A stretch of DNA of 64,000 bases, taken from contig JAILDU010000043.1 of assembly GCA_024689005.1 (NCBI GenBank), forward strand, positions 16,017 through 80,016, in the 5' to 3' direction. Below are positions 19,157 to 28,575 of this stretch, one piece after another. The DNA comes from Paludibacteraceae bacterium (GTDB taxonomy: Bacteria > Bacteroidota > Bacteroidia > Bacteroidales > Paludibacteraceae). Position numbers and translations under genes: made by a program. Numbering within the stretch: the stretch's first letter is position 1; the number at the start of each line of letters is the position of its first letter. Below the pieces are notes generated by a model. It was not told the DNA's origin, made no database searches, and worked only from the letters and a program-made list of their open reading frames with translations.

Positions 19157-21367
19157 ATGAAACGATTATTCCATATATTGCTTATTTCTTTGGCTTTTGC
19201 CTTTGTTGCACCGGCTTTGTCCGTAGTTGATAGCCGCATCGCAGCAGTCTATGCTGTGGATGCTAAGGCTAAAGCTAAAGCACAACGTGAGAAAGAGAAG
19301 GCTAAGGCAGCTAAAGAACGCGAGAAGGCTAAAGCGGCTGCTCAAAAACAAAGAGAGAAAGCAGCCGCCCAGAAGAAGAAAGAACAGGCTAAGTCTGCTG
19401 CTCAGAAGCAAAAGGCTAAGGCTAAAGCACAGCAAGCTAAAGCAGCCGCTAAACCGGCTCCTAAACCTGCTGCTTCTAAGCCCGCGCCCAAGGCCATTGC
19501 TGCCATGACTCCGGAGGAGGAGAAGACGCAGTATATGGAGCAGAAAGCCACTGTGGATAAAGCCAACGCAAGAGCCGAGGCATACAATAATCGTGATATC
19601 ACCCACCGCCTTGGCTTTTGGGGGCAAGTAGGCTATAGCAACCTCTTTACTTCCGGCATCGCTTTCGAGGCAGCTACTCCTAACCCTGTCGGTTTCGAGA
19701 ACAAAGACAAAGGCTTCGTTGGTGGTGGCCTTGGTCTTGGCTATCAGATGCGCTATCGGCAGATGATCCTCACTACGGGTCTCGAATTCAATACGTACAA
19801 TTCCGTCATGGCGTTCTCTAATCAGCCGGATGGTACTATGCTTCTCCAATACGGAATGAGCCCGTATGCATCTACTATGACTTATCACTATGCGTTCGAT
19901 TCGATGCAAGACAAATTGATTGGTGGCTTTGCTCAAATACCTGTCTTGTGCGGTATGGAGTTGAGTAATTCCCCGCTCTTCTGGCAGGTTGGTCTGAAAA
20001 TCGGTATGGGAGTGATGGGCCAATCGACCATTAGTGGCAATATGACTACTTCCATCGAAGACAAAGAGTTGATCGAAGGTCTGCAAAATATGTACAACCA
20101 TTTGTTGGTTTCTGATCAGGCTGTTCAACGCCCCGCTACATCGGTTAAGTTCGGCCTCAATCTGGCTGCCAGTGCTGAGATTGGCGTTAATCTCGATCAG
20201 TGGATCAATGCTTCGCCTCGCCTGCGTGCATCGCTTTTTGCGGATTATGGTATCCTCAATTCGCTTAGCTACAAGGCTGCTGACGGCGCGCAAGATATAC
20301 CTATGCAGATGACGGTGGCTGCTAATCCGTTGGATTATCCTACCAATTCTACACTCGCTACCACCTCTGCGGCTAATGCCCAAGTCCATCCGTTCTTGGT
20401 AGGTGCCAAACTCTCCGTATGGTTCGATCTGCCGCGCAAGCAGAAACCTGTTATGGATTATCCGGCTATGCCGGCTTCGCGTTTGGGAGTTTATTTGTAT
20501 GATCAGGAGAATGAGTCGGCTTTGGGTGGCGTGTCTGTCGAAATCATCGATGTTGCTACTGGCAAGTCTTTGCAGAAGAATACCAACCGCCAAGGTCTGC
20601 TCCAGAATCGTTTTGCTCCGGGTCAGTATCGTGTCTTGGCTACCAAGAACGGCTATCTGCCGTCTGATACGATTCTTCAGACTGTCGAGGAGTTCTCGTT
20701 CGACACGCTGCGCTTGCCTATGCATCGTATTGTCGCACCTGTGGTTCATACGTTGTGCCTCAATATCTTTGATGCAGATACTCGCGCGCCTATCGAGGCT
20801 GCTGTGCGCATCGTTTCTATAACCGATCCTGCTGTCGGCTATACGGCTCAGTCTTCGGATGACGGCTTCATCGAGACCCCGCTTACTGCAGGAGATTATA
20901 TCGCCCACCTGAGCGGAACAGGCTATCTGTCCAAGGATGATACGCTCCACTTCGTGCTGGATACTCTGGATTTGTTTATGCAGCATATCCAGGAGGGTGT
21001 CAAGGTGAAGATTGAGAACCTCTTCTTTGCAACCAACAAGACTTATATCCTCCCGCAGTCCGAGCAGGCTATGTCAGATCTCGCTACTTTCCTCTTGGAG
21101 AATCCGACTGTCTCTATCCATATCGTAGGCCACACCGATGCTGTCGGTTCGGATGAGGCCAACCAGATCCTGTCTGAGGGACGTGCTAATGCCGTACGCG
21201 ATGACCTTATCAAGCGTGGCGTGGCTGCAGAGCGTCTCAGCGCTGAGGGTAAGGGCGAGCAGGAGCCGGTGGCTGACAACGATACCGAAGAAGGACGCCA
21301 ACTCAACCGTCGTGTAGAGTTCGTCATCACCGGAACGGATGGTAAAGATATTGAGCAAGTTTATTAA
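19157..21367 (+). CDS. Ala/Lys-rich N-terminal segment + beta-barrel + carboxypeptidase-regulatory-like repeats + C-terminal OmpA domain
   Basis: N-terminal 'AKAKAKAQREKEKAKAAKEREKAKAAAQKQ...'; barrel region; two regulatory-like repeats; OmpA domain 'VGHTDAVGSDEANQILSEGRANAVRDDL...NRRVEF'. Confidence 0.88.
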   Translation: MKRLFHILLISLAFAFVAPALSVVDSRIAAVYAVDAKAKAKAQREKEKAKAAKEREKAKAAAQKQREKAAAQKKKEQAKSAAQKQKAKAKAQQAKAAAKPAPKPAASKPAPKAIAAMTPEEEKTQYMEQKATVDKANARAEAYNNRDITHRLGFWGQVGYSNLFTSGIAFEAATPNPVGFENKDKGFVGGGLGLGYQMRYRQMILTTGLEFNTYNSVMAFSNQPDGTMLLQYGMSPYASTMTYHYAFDSMQDKLIGGFAQIPVLCGMELSNSPLFWQVGLKIGMGVMGQSTISGNMTTSIEDKELIEGLQNMYNHLLVSDQAVQRPATSVKFGLNLAASAEIGVNLDQWINASPRLRASLFADYGILNSLSYKAADGAQDIPMQMTVAANPLDYPTNSTLATTSAANAQVHPFLVGAKLSVWFDLPRKQKPVMDYPAMPASRLGVYLYDQENESALGGVSVEIIDVATGKSLQKNTNRQGLLQNRFAPGQYRVLATKNGYLPSDTILQTVEEFSFDTLRLPMHRIVAPVVHTLCLNIFDADTRAPIEAAVRIVSITDPAVGYTAQSSDDGFIETPLTAGDYIAHLSGTGYLSKDDTLHFVLDTLDLFMQHIQEGVKVKIENLFFATNKTYILPQSEQAMSDLATFLLENPTVSIHIVGHTDAVGSDEANQILSEGRANAVRDDLIKRGVAAERLSAEGKGEQEPVADNDTEEGRQLNRRVEFVITGTDGKDIEQVY

Positions 21368-21401
21368 TAGTGTACCCTTACACAAGATACATCACACACA
21401 A

Positions 21402-24400
21402 ATGCGTAAGTTCTTCTTATATATCAGTTTGATGGTTTCTGCGCTCATTTCCGCGCAGACCCTTCCTTACGAATGTAGTTTTGAGGAATCCGAAGATTTG
21501 TCTAACTGGCATTTTAATGCTGGCTCTGCCTCTAATAAAGACAAGTGGATAGTAGGTACTGCTACGCACAGTACGGGCAAGCGCTCTCTGTATATATCTT
21601 CCGATGGTGTCAGTCCTATATATGGAGCCAAACCGAATGTGTCGGTTTCTTATCTGAGCTTTGATTTTCCTACAGATCCTAACCCCCAAAACTATGATGT
21701 TAGTTTCGATTGGGTGGGAATGGGCGATGTGGACAAGTCGCATCTCCGTGTTATAATTTGCCCCGAATCTGCTCTTTCATCAGGAACGTTAAGTCTGGAC
21801 AATATTGCATCCGACAACTCTGGAGTAATAAGTAGTGATAATATCGAACCGAAATGTATGGATTTGGGATCTCACGGAAGGAAAGCTTGTGGTAGTGCTA
21901 CATGGATAAATGTATCAATCCCGGTAACGGTAAGATCCAACTCTCCTACTTATGCTATAGTTTTTATATGGGAGAATAATAATACCGACACCACTGTGCG
22001 CCATTCTTCTATAGCTATTGACAATGTGCAGATCGCTTCGAACAAATTAAGAAAACCGACAAACTTGGAAGTTATACCGGCCTGCGACTCAACACTGGCC
22101 CTTACCTGGGAGGCCGCAAGTTTACCACAAGGAGCAAGATTTGAGGTGGGATACCGTCTCGTCGGTTTGTCTAATTGGATAACATTTGAGCCGGACCAAA
22201 GCGACGGACTCCAAAAAATAGGAACGTACAAATACTCTTATACGATTAGTGATGTTTTGGAAGGAGCATATGATGTGCGTGTGCGTGTTGAGAATGGTAA
22301 CCTAACTACTAATTATACGTATAGTAATTCAGTGTTCCTTTATTGCCCGGAGAATCATTGTGTCAATTATGCGCGTCTTGATGCTTCTAATGTTAAATGT
22401 GCATATGGCCATCATCCGGACTACGAGCACAACCATAGCCATCGTGTTAATGAAGAGGAAGGAATAGTTGATTTCGGACCGGCCGCAATGGAGAGTCGTC
22501 ATACCGTTCATGTGGACCCAACCGAGACCGACCCGCGTACAGGTGGCGAATTGTACACAGTCCCCAAGGGAGCTTTAGCCTCTGTTCGCTTGGGTAACTG
22601 GGGTACAGGAGCCGAAGCAGAATCTATCACGTACGAAATAGATGTGGATTCTGCCAGTTACTTGCTCGTTCAGTATGCGGTTGTGCTTCAGGAACCTGGA
22701 CATCCTGGAGAACCGGAGTTCAAACTCGAAGTGTTGGATGAGAATGGTCAACTCATAAACCATAGTATGTGTGGTCAGGCTGATTTTACCTATACGCAAG
22801 CGTATAATGATCCTCACTGGAAAACCTTTACTCATGAAGGCAGTAGTATTGTATGGAAGAATTGGACTACCATAGGAGTCGATTTGTCTGATTATTATAA
22901 GAATAGTATCCAAGTCCGCTTCACTACTATGGATTGTACCGAAACTGCTCACTATGGCTATGCGTATTTTACAGTAGATTGTGCTAGTGCGACTATCAAG
23001 ACCAATAACTGCGGTAAAGATCCGTATCTTTCATGCTACGCGCCGAAGGGATTCAAATACGAGTGGACCGACGAGCAAGATTCGGTTGTCGGACGCGAGC
23101 GCGAACTGGAGGTGCCGGCTACTCCACAGAGTTATACCTGCAAGCTGACCTTCCTTGAGAATGATACATGTTATTTCACTATTAGCACTTACTATGCTCC
23201 GCGTTTCCCAGTTCCGGACTATAAAGTTGATACAGTATTTGAGGATTGTACAAGCCTACTTAAATTTACTAATAAGTCGCATGTGATGTACATGATTGAC
23301 GGTGTACCTGAGCATAAAGATAGCGAACTGTGTGAAGCTTGTCATTGGCAGTTTCGTAGTATTACAAAAAATACTGTCATTAAGGAAGACGATAGTAAGA
23401 ACCCCACATGTCCATGCCCTTTGCAGGGAGACTCCATTGAGATAACCTTGACGGCTTATGTGGGAGCAGATAACCATTGTGATAGTGTTCGCGTGGATAC
23501 TATCGTTGTGCCGAATATACTGACTCCGGACTCCATCCGTCGTGTGGATACGTGTTCTATTAATCTTCCCGTTTCATTTGATGGCAAATTATACTACGAA
23601 GATACAATCGCTGTGCATCCTCACAAGAACATCTTCGGTTGCGACTCCTTACTTTGGCTCTATTTGAACGTGTATCCTGATGCTCCGGATCGTTATATTC
23701 ACGACTCTATATGTTCTGACTCTGTCGCTACAATTGCAGGGTTTACCTTCAACGAACCTATTGTCAATCATAGGATCAATCTTGAGACCGTTCATGGGTG
23801 CGACAGTATAATATTTTATACACTGACAGTCAATGAGCGTTTGCAGGCAACGGTTGACCGGATGCCTTATGCATGTGCCGACGACGAGCAACTCTATGTC
23901 TCTTTCGATATCGCAGCCGGAGTATATGACAGTCTCGAGATTAGGTTCAATACACCCGAACTGCGTGACACAATGATATATGACCCGAGTGTGGTATCGG
24001 TCTCAATCCCTTACCCGTCGGATATTGCGCCGGGGCATTATCAGGCCACTATACGTTTCCATCAGTTCTGTTGTGGTATCTACGAGGAAACACGCGATTT
24101 CGATATCCGCTTTCGCAGTTCCATCGTGGAGCAGAAGTGGAACGATGTGCTCACGTTGTTGAGTCCGAAAGCCAATGGTGGCTTCGAGTTTACTGCCTTT
24201 CAGTGGTACAAAGATGACGCGCCGCTTTTGGGAGAGACCAAGTCTTATCTCTACCAACCCCTGGATATGGACGCTACCTACTATGTAGAGCTTACCCAGC
24301 CGGACGGCTCTGTGGTTGCTACTTGTCCGATTCAGCCTGTTTATCATGAGCAGCAGACGGCGTTCCCGACTATCGTATCGGCTGGCCAGCATCTGCCGAT

Positions 24401-24578
24401 GTATATGGAGCATTCCGCTACCATTTGGTACTATACCATCTCTGGTCAACTCTATACCACCTTCTCCCTTCCGCAGGGTTATACCTCGCTTTCGATACCG
24501 GGTCAAAGTGGATCATATATCGTTAAATCCGTCAATTCAGAGGGGGAAACCCAGGCTCAAGTCATGATTGTTCAATAA
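21402..24578 (+). CDS. Secreted modular protein (about 1058 aa) with T9SS type-A-like C-terminal domain
   Basis: ORF listed from 21339, but the ATG at 21402 begins signal peptide 'MRKFFLYISLMVSALISAQ'. Jelly-roll-like start, 'ETDPRTGG...ASVRLGNWG' block, GCDS repeats, C-terminal 'WYYTISGQLY...GSYIVKSVNSEGETQAQVMIV'. Confidence 0.85.
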   Translation: MRKFFLYISLMVSALISAQTLPYECSFEESEDLSNWHFNAGSASNKDKWIVGTATHSTGKRSLYISSDGVSPIYGAKPNVSVSYLSFDFPTDPNPQNYDVSFDWVGMGDVDKSHLRVIICPESALSSGTLSLDNIASDNSGVISSDNIEPKCMDLGSHGRKACGSATWINVSIPVTVRSNSPTYAIVFIWENNNTDTTVRHSSIAIDNVQIASNKLRKPTNLEVIPACDSTLALTWEAASLPQGARFEVGYRLVGLSNWITFEPDQSDGLQKIGTYKYSYTISDVLEGAYDVRVRVENGNLTTNYTYSNSVFLYCPENHCVNYARLDASNVKCAYGHHPDYEHNHSHRVNEEEGIVDFGPAAMESRHTVHVDPTETDPRTGGELYTVPKGALASVRLGNWGTGAEAESITYEIDVDSASYLLVQYAVVLQEPGHPGEPEFKLEVLDENGQLINHSMCGQADFTYTQAYNDPHWKTFTHEGSSIVWKNWTTIGVDLSDYYKNSIQVRFTTMDCTETAHYGYAYFTVDCASATIKTNNCGKDPYLSCYAPKGFKYEWTDEQDSVVGRERELEVPATPQSYTCKLTFLENDTCYFTISTYYAPRFPVPDYKVDTVFEDCTSLLKFTNKSHVMYMIDGVPEHKDSELCEACHWQFRSITKNTVIKEDDSKNPTCPCPLQGDSIEITLTAYVGADNHCDSVRVDTIVVPNILTPDSIRRVDTCSINLPVSFDGKLYYEDTIAVHPHKNIFGCDSLLWLYLNVYPDAPDRYIHDSICSDSVATIAGFTFNEPIVNHRINLETVHGCDSIIFYTLTVNERLQATVDRMPYACADDEQLYVSFDIAAGVYDSLEIRFNTPELRDTMIYDPSVVSVSIPYPSDIAPGHYQATIRFHQFCCGIYEETRDFDIRFRSSIVEQKWNDVLTLLSPKANGGFEFTAFQWYKDDAPLLGETKSYLYQPLDMDATYYVELTQPDGSVVATCPIQPVYHEQQTAFPTIVSAGQHLPMYMEHSATIWYYTISGQLYTTFSLPQGYTSLSIPGQSGSYIVKSVNSEGETQAQVMIVQ

Positions 24579-24597
24579 TTAATAGTTTGTTTGGTTT

Positions 24598-27500
24598 ATG
24601 AAGAATCGCTTATATTTGTTTATCCTATTAGTCATGGTGAGCTTCTCGCTCCCCGCAAAAGCTGTCAAACAGTACACGTGTGATTTCGAATCTCCTGAAG
24701 ATCGTGCTCGTTGGACATTGAATCCTGTAGACGAGAATATGACCTTGCCCAATAAATGGTATTTCGGAAATTTGGGAAATAACGACAGAGACGGGCAGTA
24801 TGGACTCTACATATCTAACGACGGAGGAGAATCCGCCCGTTACACCAACAAGGGGTGTTGGGTCTTTGCTTATGACACGGTGTCTCTCGATCATCTTACC
24901 GCCGATTCGGCCTATTATACCATTACCTTCGACTATGTCGCTATGGGTAATGTCGCAAGTAATTTCGACGGACTATACTTGTTGTGGATCCCTATGACGG
25001 ACAATAATGGCGATTCTATTGATATACAATCTGCTATTCTGCAGCACGAAGAGAAACTAGTAAAATACGATGACTATGTCCGATTGCTTCAACCGACCTC
25101 CGGCAGTACGTATCTCAACGGAACTTCCACTTGGCGTCAGTGTGCCCACCGATTACCCGGTAAATCTTGCGACGGCAAACCGCATTATCTGGCTTTTGTA
25201 TGGGCTAATGGCAGAACGATCATGCAGCAACCTGGAGCTAAGTTAGACAATATATCTATCACCAACAATATCATTTGTAAAGCGCCCGACTCCTTGTATG
25301 TATCCACGAGCGGAACAACTGCTAATGTATCCTGGGTTGGAGAGGCGCAGAGTTACGAACTCTCTGTCTATTCCTATGAGACACAAACGTGGCTCGGACC
25401 GATGATCGTTGAGGGAACACAAACAACGGTTTCCGGTATTCCTGTCGGCCAGGCGGACTTTATTGTTCGCTCGGTGTGTGAGGATAATATCTATAGCCTA
25501 AAGACTATCCTCTCTAAACTCATGTACTATCCGGACCAATTATGTGTGGATTACCTCAACTTAGATAATGCCATCTGCTATGTTAATAGTGAACCACCTG
25601 CCAGTACATTAGATTTTGATGCTTTCCGGATAGTACGGCCTGTTGATAATGGACCATCTGATAGATTCAGCCGCCATGTGGTCCATTTCGATCGAGAGGA
25701 AACTGATCCCCGCACGGGAGGTATGGCTAAGACTATTCCGGATGGAGAACTGGCTTCTGTGCGGTTAGGCAACTGGGAGGTTGGTAATGAGGCAGAACGT
25801 ATCGATTTTTCTTTTGAAGTTGATGCGATTGAGCATCCGATACTCTTGCTCAAGTATTTGCCTATCTTGGAGGCCCCTGACCATGTGCGTAATCACAACC
25901 CACGATTCAAACTTGAACTCTTTCATAACGGGAAATCAATAGGAGAATGTGGCATGGCCAATTTTAGTGCAGATGATGTGCTCAACAAAGAGAAAACAGC
26001 ACTTTCTGATAGTGCTAAGGCGCAAGGCTGGCATTTGACGCCGGCATCCGTGGCATTCTCTGGCCCTGGTCAACAAGACCGAGCTGATGTGGTGTGGAAA
26101 GAGTGGACTACTGTCGGTATAGATCTTAGCGCCTATGACGGAGAAACCATTAAGGCGCGTCTGACTACTCATGATTGCCAAGAAACAGGACATAGCGGTT
26201 ATGCATATTTCACGTTAGGATGTTCTGACGCCAATTTCAAAGGCATGATGTGTGGCGCAGTCAATCCGGAATTTGAGGCTCCCGAGGGATTCTCTTATCG
26301 TTGGATGTATGCGTCAAGCGAACAATATCGAGACGATGCTGATGGTGGTTCCGTTCCCGAGCAATATGTGTTAGGACGTGATCGGCATTTCGTGGCCGGG
26401 AACAAGGATGATAGTGTATATGTAGTGGATTGTATGTTCTCTATGGATACTACATGCTATTTCTCGCTCTATACTACTACGCTGGCTACTGCTCCTATTC
26501 CCGTGATGAATGAGCCTAAGATCCAGCCTGATTGTCGTGAGGACAAGTATATCGTTTCTTTCGATGCTTCTCCTTCGTGGGTGAGAGAGATTGATCATGT
26601 TAAGAACGATACAATCCCCAGTCGCCTCTATCATATTGAGCACTACGAGTGGTTTGTCGAGGGTATTGCTGGTGGCTGGTCCGACCGGGTGACTCCTTCT
26701 TTCACGTTCCCTCCTACAGGAGGCGACTACAAGGTGAGTCTGCGTGTCTCTGGAGGAAACTGTGATTCCACGCTCTATTATAATCTTCATTTGGATACGT
26801 TGGGCTTAGTCCGAGATACAACGGTAATAACCCTCTGTGATGATGTGCGCAAGAACGGCTATGTATGGGGCGAAAAGTCAGATACTATATACCATTCATA
26901 TGGCTTGGATTCAGTCAATATTCATAATGAGATTAATGGTTGCGATAGTGTGCGTTACCTCGTCCTTAGAGAACCGCATCGTCTACTCATAGATACGTTC
27001 GTAGTACCGGAATCGCTGCCTTTCAACTATCGTGGGCGCACTTATAATGCTAACGCTGTAGATACGATTCCCATCTCCGATTCCAATTGTGATACTACTT
27101 GGGTCCTCAATTTCGAGGTTTACGAGTCATTGCAAGCCTCTATGCAAGATAGTATCTTTGTGTGCGCCGGAGAGCCGTTTGCATCGCTCGGTTATGAAGT
27201 GACGAGAGGACGTAGCCTGCGCTATTCATATGCGTTTACCGACGCCTCGCTCACGTCCATCGATCCTATATCTGATGAGCAAAAACAAGGACATTATGAG
27301 GTGAATATTCCTCTGTCTGCAACGCTGACGCCGAATATCTATTCAGGAACGCTTTTGTTAGAGGACCTGAAGCCGAGTTGCAATGTGACTCTGCCTTTCA
27401 AGCTGATAGTGCAATACGCGTCCTCGGTTATAACCCAACGTTGGAACGATGTGCTCGCTATCCGCAATAGTGATTATAACGGCGGCTTTGAGTTCGATTC

Positions 27501-27882
27501 CGTTCAGTGGTACCTGGGCAATACACCTATCTTGGGTGCTACGGGATTCAATTATTATGCCGGCGATGGTATCCATCTGAACTTTGGCGAATCATATAGC
27601 GCACTGCTTACGCGACGGGATGGTGTCAAACTCTTTACATGTCCGTTCATACCGCAACCGGTGGCAGCTGATATCAACGATCTGCCTACTTTGGTGTCGC
27701 CTTCTGCTCCTATGCATATCCCGGGCAAGGGTACTGCCTATTGGTATGATATTCTCGGACGCCAATATCATGCGCAGCCATACAACGATTCGGATATAGC
27801 ATCACCTGCAGCCAAGGGCTATTATCTCCTCGTCTTGCAGACACCCGCTGAACGTTCGATTCATCCTATTATGGTTAGATGA
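24598..27882 (+). CDS. Tandem paralogue of the preceding protein (1094 aa), T9SS type-A-like C-terminal domain
   Basis: Shares 'ETDPRTGG...LASVRLGNW..G.EAE' and overall layout; C-terminal 'YWYDILGRQYHAQ...KGYYLLVLQTPAERSIHPIMV'. Confidence 0.85.
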   Translation: MKNRLYLFILLVMVSFSLPAKAVKQYTCDFESPEDRARWTLNPVDENMTLPNKWYFGNLGNNDRDGQYGLYISNDGGESARYTNKGCWVFAYDTVSLDHLTADSAYYTITFDYVAMGNVASNFDGLYLLWIPMTDNNGDSIDIQSAILQHEEKLVKYDDYVRLLQPTSGSTYLNGTSTWRQCAHRLPGKSCDGKPHYLAFVWANGRTIMQQPGAKLDNISITNNIICKAPDSLYVSTSGTTANVSWVGEAQSYELSVYSYETQTWLGPMIVEGTQTTVSGIPVGQADFIVRSVCEDNIYSLKTILSKLMYYPDQLCVDYLNLDNAICYVNSEPPASTLDFDAFRIVRPVDNGPSDRFSRHVVHFDREETDPRTGGMAKTIPDGELASVRLGNWEVGNEAERIDFSFEVDAIEHPILLLKYLPILEAPDHVRNHNPRFKLELFHNGKSIGECGMANFSADDVLNKEKTALSDSAKAQGWHLTPASVAFSGPGQQDRADVVWKEWTTVGIDLSAYDGETIKARLTTHDCQETGHSGYAYFTLGCSDANFKGMMCGAVNPEFEAPEGFSYRWMYASSEQYRDDADGGSVPEQYVLGRDRHFVAGNKDDSVYVVDCMFSMDTTCYFSLYTTTLATAPIPVMNEPKIQPDCREDKYIVSFDASPSWVREIDHVKNDTIPSRLYHIEHYEWFVEGIAGGWSDRVTPSFTFPPTGGDYKVSLRVSGGNCDSTLYYNLHLDTLGLVRDTTVITLCDDVRKNGYVWGEKSDTIYHSYGLDSVNIHNEINGCDSVRYLVLREPHRLLIDTFVVPESLPFNYRGRTYNANAVDTIPISDSNCDTTWVLNFEVYESLQASMQDSIFVCAGEPFASLGYEVTRGRSLRYSYAFTDASLTSIDPISDEQKQGHYEVNIPLSATLTPNIYSGTLLLEDLKPSCNVTLPFKLIVQYASSVITQRWNDVLAIRNSDYNGGFEFDSVQWYLGNTPILGATGFNYYAGDGIHLNFGESYSALLTRRDGVKLFTCPFIPQPVAADINDLPTLVSPSAPMHIPGKGTAYWYDILGRQYHAQPYNDSDIASPAAKGYYLLVLQTPAERSIHPIMVR

Positions 27883-27904
27883 TAGATTCTCCCTTTTTCC
27901 ATAG

Positions 27905-27931
27905 CAGCCCGTCATATCTCGTGACGGGCTG
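27905..27931. terminator. Hairpin between convergent genes
   Basis: CAGCCCGTCA TATCTCG TGACGGGCTG TTTT; the minus-strand stop codon (27912-27914) lies within it. Confidence 0.8.
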
Positions 27932-28301
27932 TTTTGTATATCGTGACAAAGACATAGTTGTAGAAGTGATAACCGCTTTCTCCGGGTTTCAAACTGCGTT
28001 TGTATTCCGCATACCTGATCTCCCATTCTTTGCGCAACTCAGGGTCACGTTCTATATCGTGGGCAGTCCGTTGTGCTGCCTTGATCATCTCTCGGTTCCG
28101 CGTCGCGGCATCCGACCATTTGCCTTCGTGGAAATGGTAGTAGTACAGCTCGTGCCATCTGCTGCCGTCCTTGTCATAACTCTTTTCGCCATAGTCATGA
28201 CGACGAACCACAAGACGTCTGCGGTTCTTTTGTCCTTCTTTTGCGTTGTCTATCGCGCCCCACATGGACGCTATTCCATCTGAAAATGTTACTTTTGCCA
28301 T
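27912..28301 (-). CDS. Conserved hypothetical protein (129 aa), 'MAKVTFSDGIASMWG' type
   Basis: Plausible start; N-terminus resembles a small family I recall from Bacteroidales accessory regions. Confidence 0.6.
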   Translation of the reverse strand: MAKVTFSDGIASMWGAIDNAKEGQKNRRRLVVRRHDYGEKSYDKDGSRWHELYYYHFHEGKWSDAATRNREMIKAAQRTAHDIERDPELRKEWEIRYAEYKRSLKPGESGYHFYNYVFVTIYKTARHEI

Positions 28302-28323
28302 TTTTTTCTAAATTAATATTTTT

Positions 28324-28365
28324 ACACAATACCCATTACACACTACACACTACCCATTACCCATT
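28324..28365 (+). repeat. 7-bp tandem repeat ACACAAT ACCCATT ACACACT ACACACT ACCCATT ACCCATT
   Basis: Six consecutive 7-mers. Confidence 0.85.
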
Positions 28366-28391
28366 CCCTTTTCAATTAACGGTCGATCTCG

Positions 28392-28447
28392 AGACAATCC
28401 TAGACAATACAGCGGGTAATTAGCGGGTCTTAAGCCACTCTCGCGCT
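28392..28447. repeat. 10/11-bp-period repeat (AGACAATCCT/AGACAATACA, then AGCGGGTAATT/AGCGGGTCTTA) with tail TTAAGCCACTCTCGCGCT
   Basis: AGACAAT at 28392 and 28402; AGCGGGT spaced 11 bp; tail shared with 48610-48627. Confidence 0.6.
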
Positions 28448-28476
28448 ACTTTTGCCCCTTCGACTTTATTTGTGTT

Positions 28477-28569
28477 GTCGCTCTGTCGCTCTTGTCGCTA
28501 TCCTGTAACAGTTTCTAATTCAGCAACTTATATGCTTCTGGTGTGCAGAACAAGAGCGACAAGAGCGAC
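28477..28569. repeat. Imperfect inverted repeat downstream of the DUF3987-like gene
   Basis: GTCGCTCTGTCGCTCTTG (28477-28494) versus CAAGAGCGACAAGAGCGAC (28551-28569), one-base gap, about 56-nt loop. Confidence 0.75.
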
Positions 28570-28575
28570 ACAGCG

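Noticed and set aside
19166-20986. 606-aa minus-strand ORF opposite the Ala/Lys-rich OmpA fusion gene
   Set aside because: Antisense to a clear CDS over its full length; Leu/Arg/Ser-rich translation without domain signatures. Best explained by codon bias in the sense gene.
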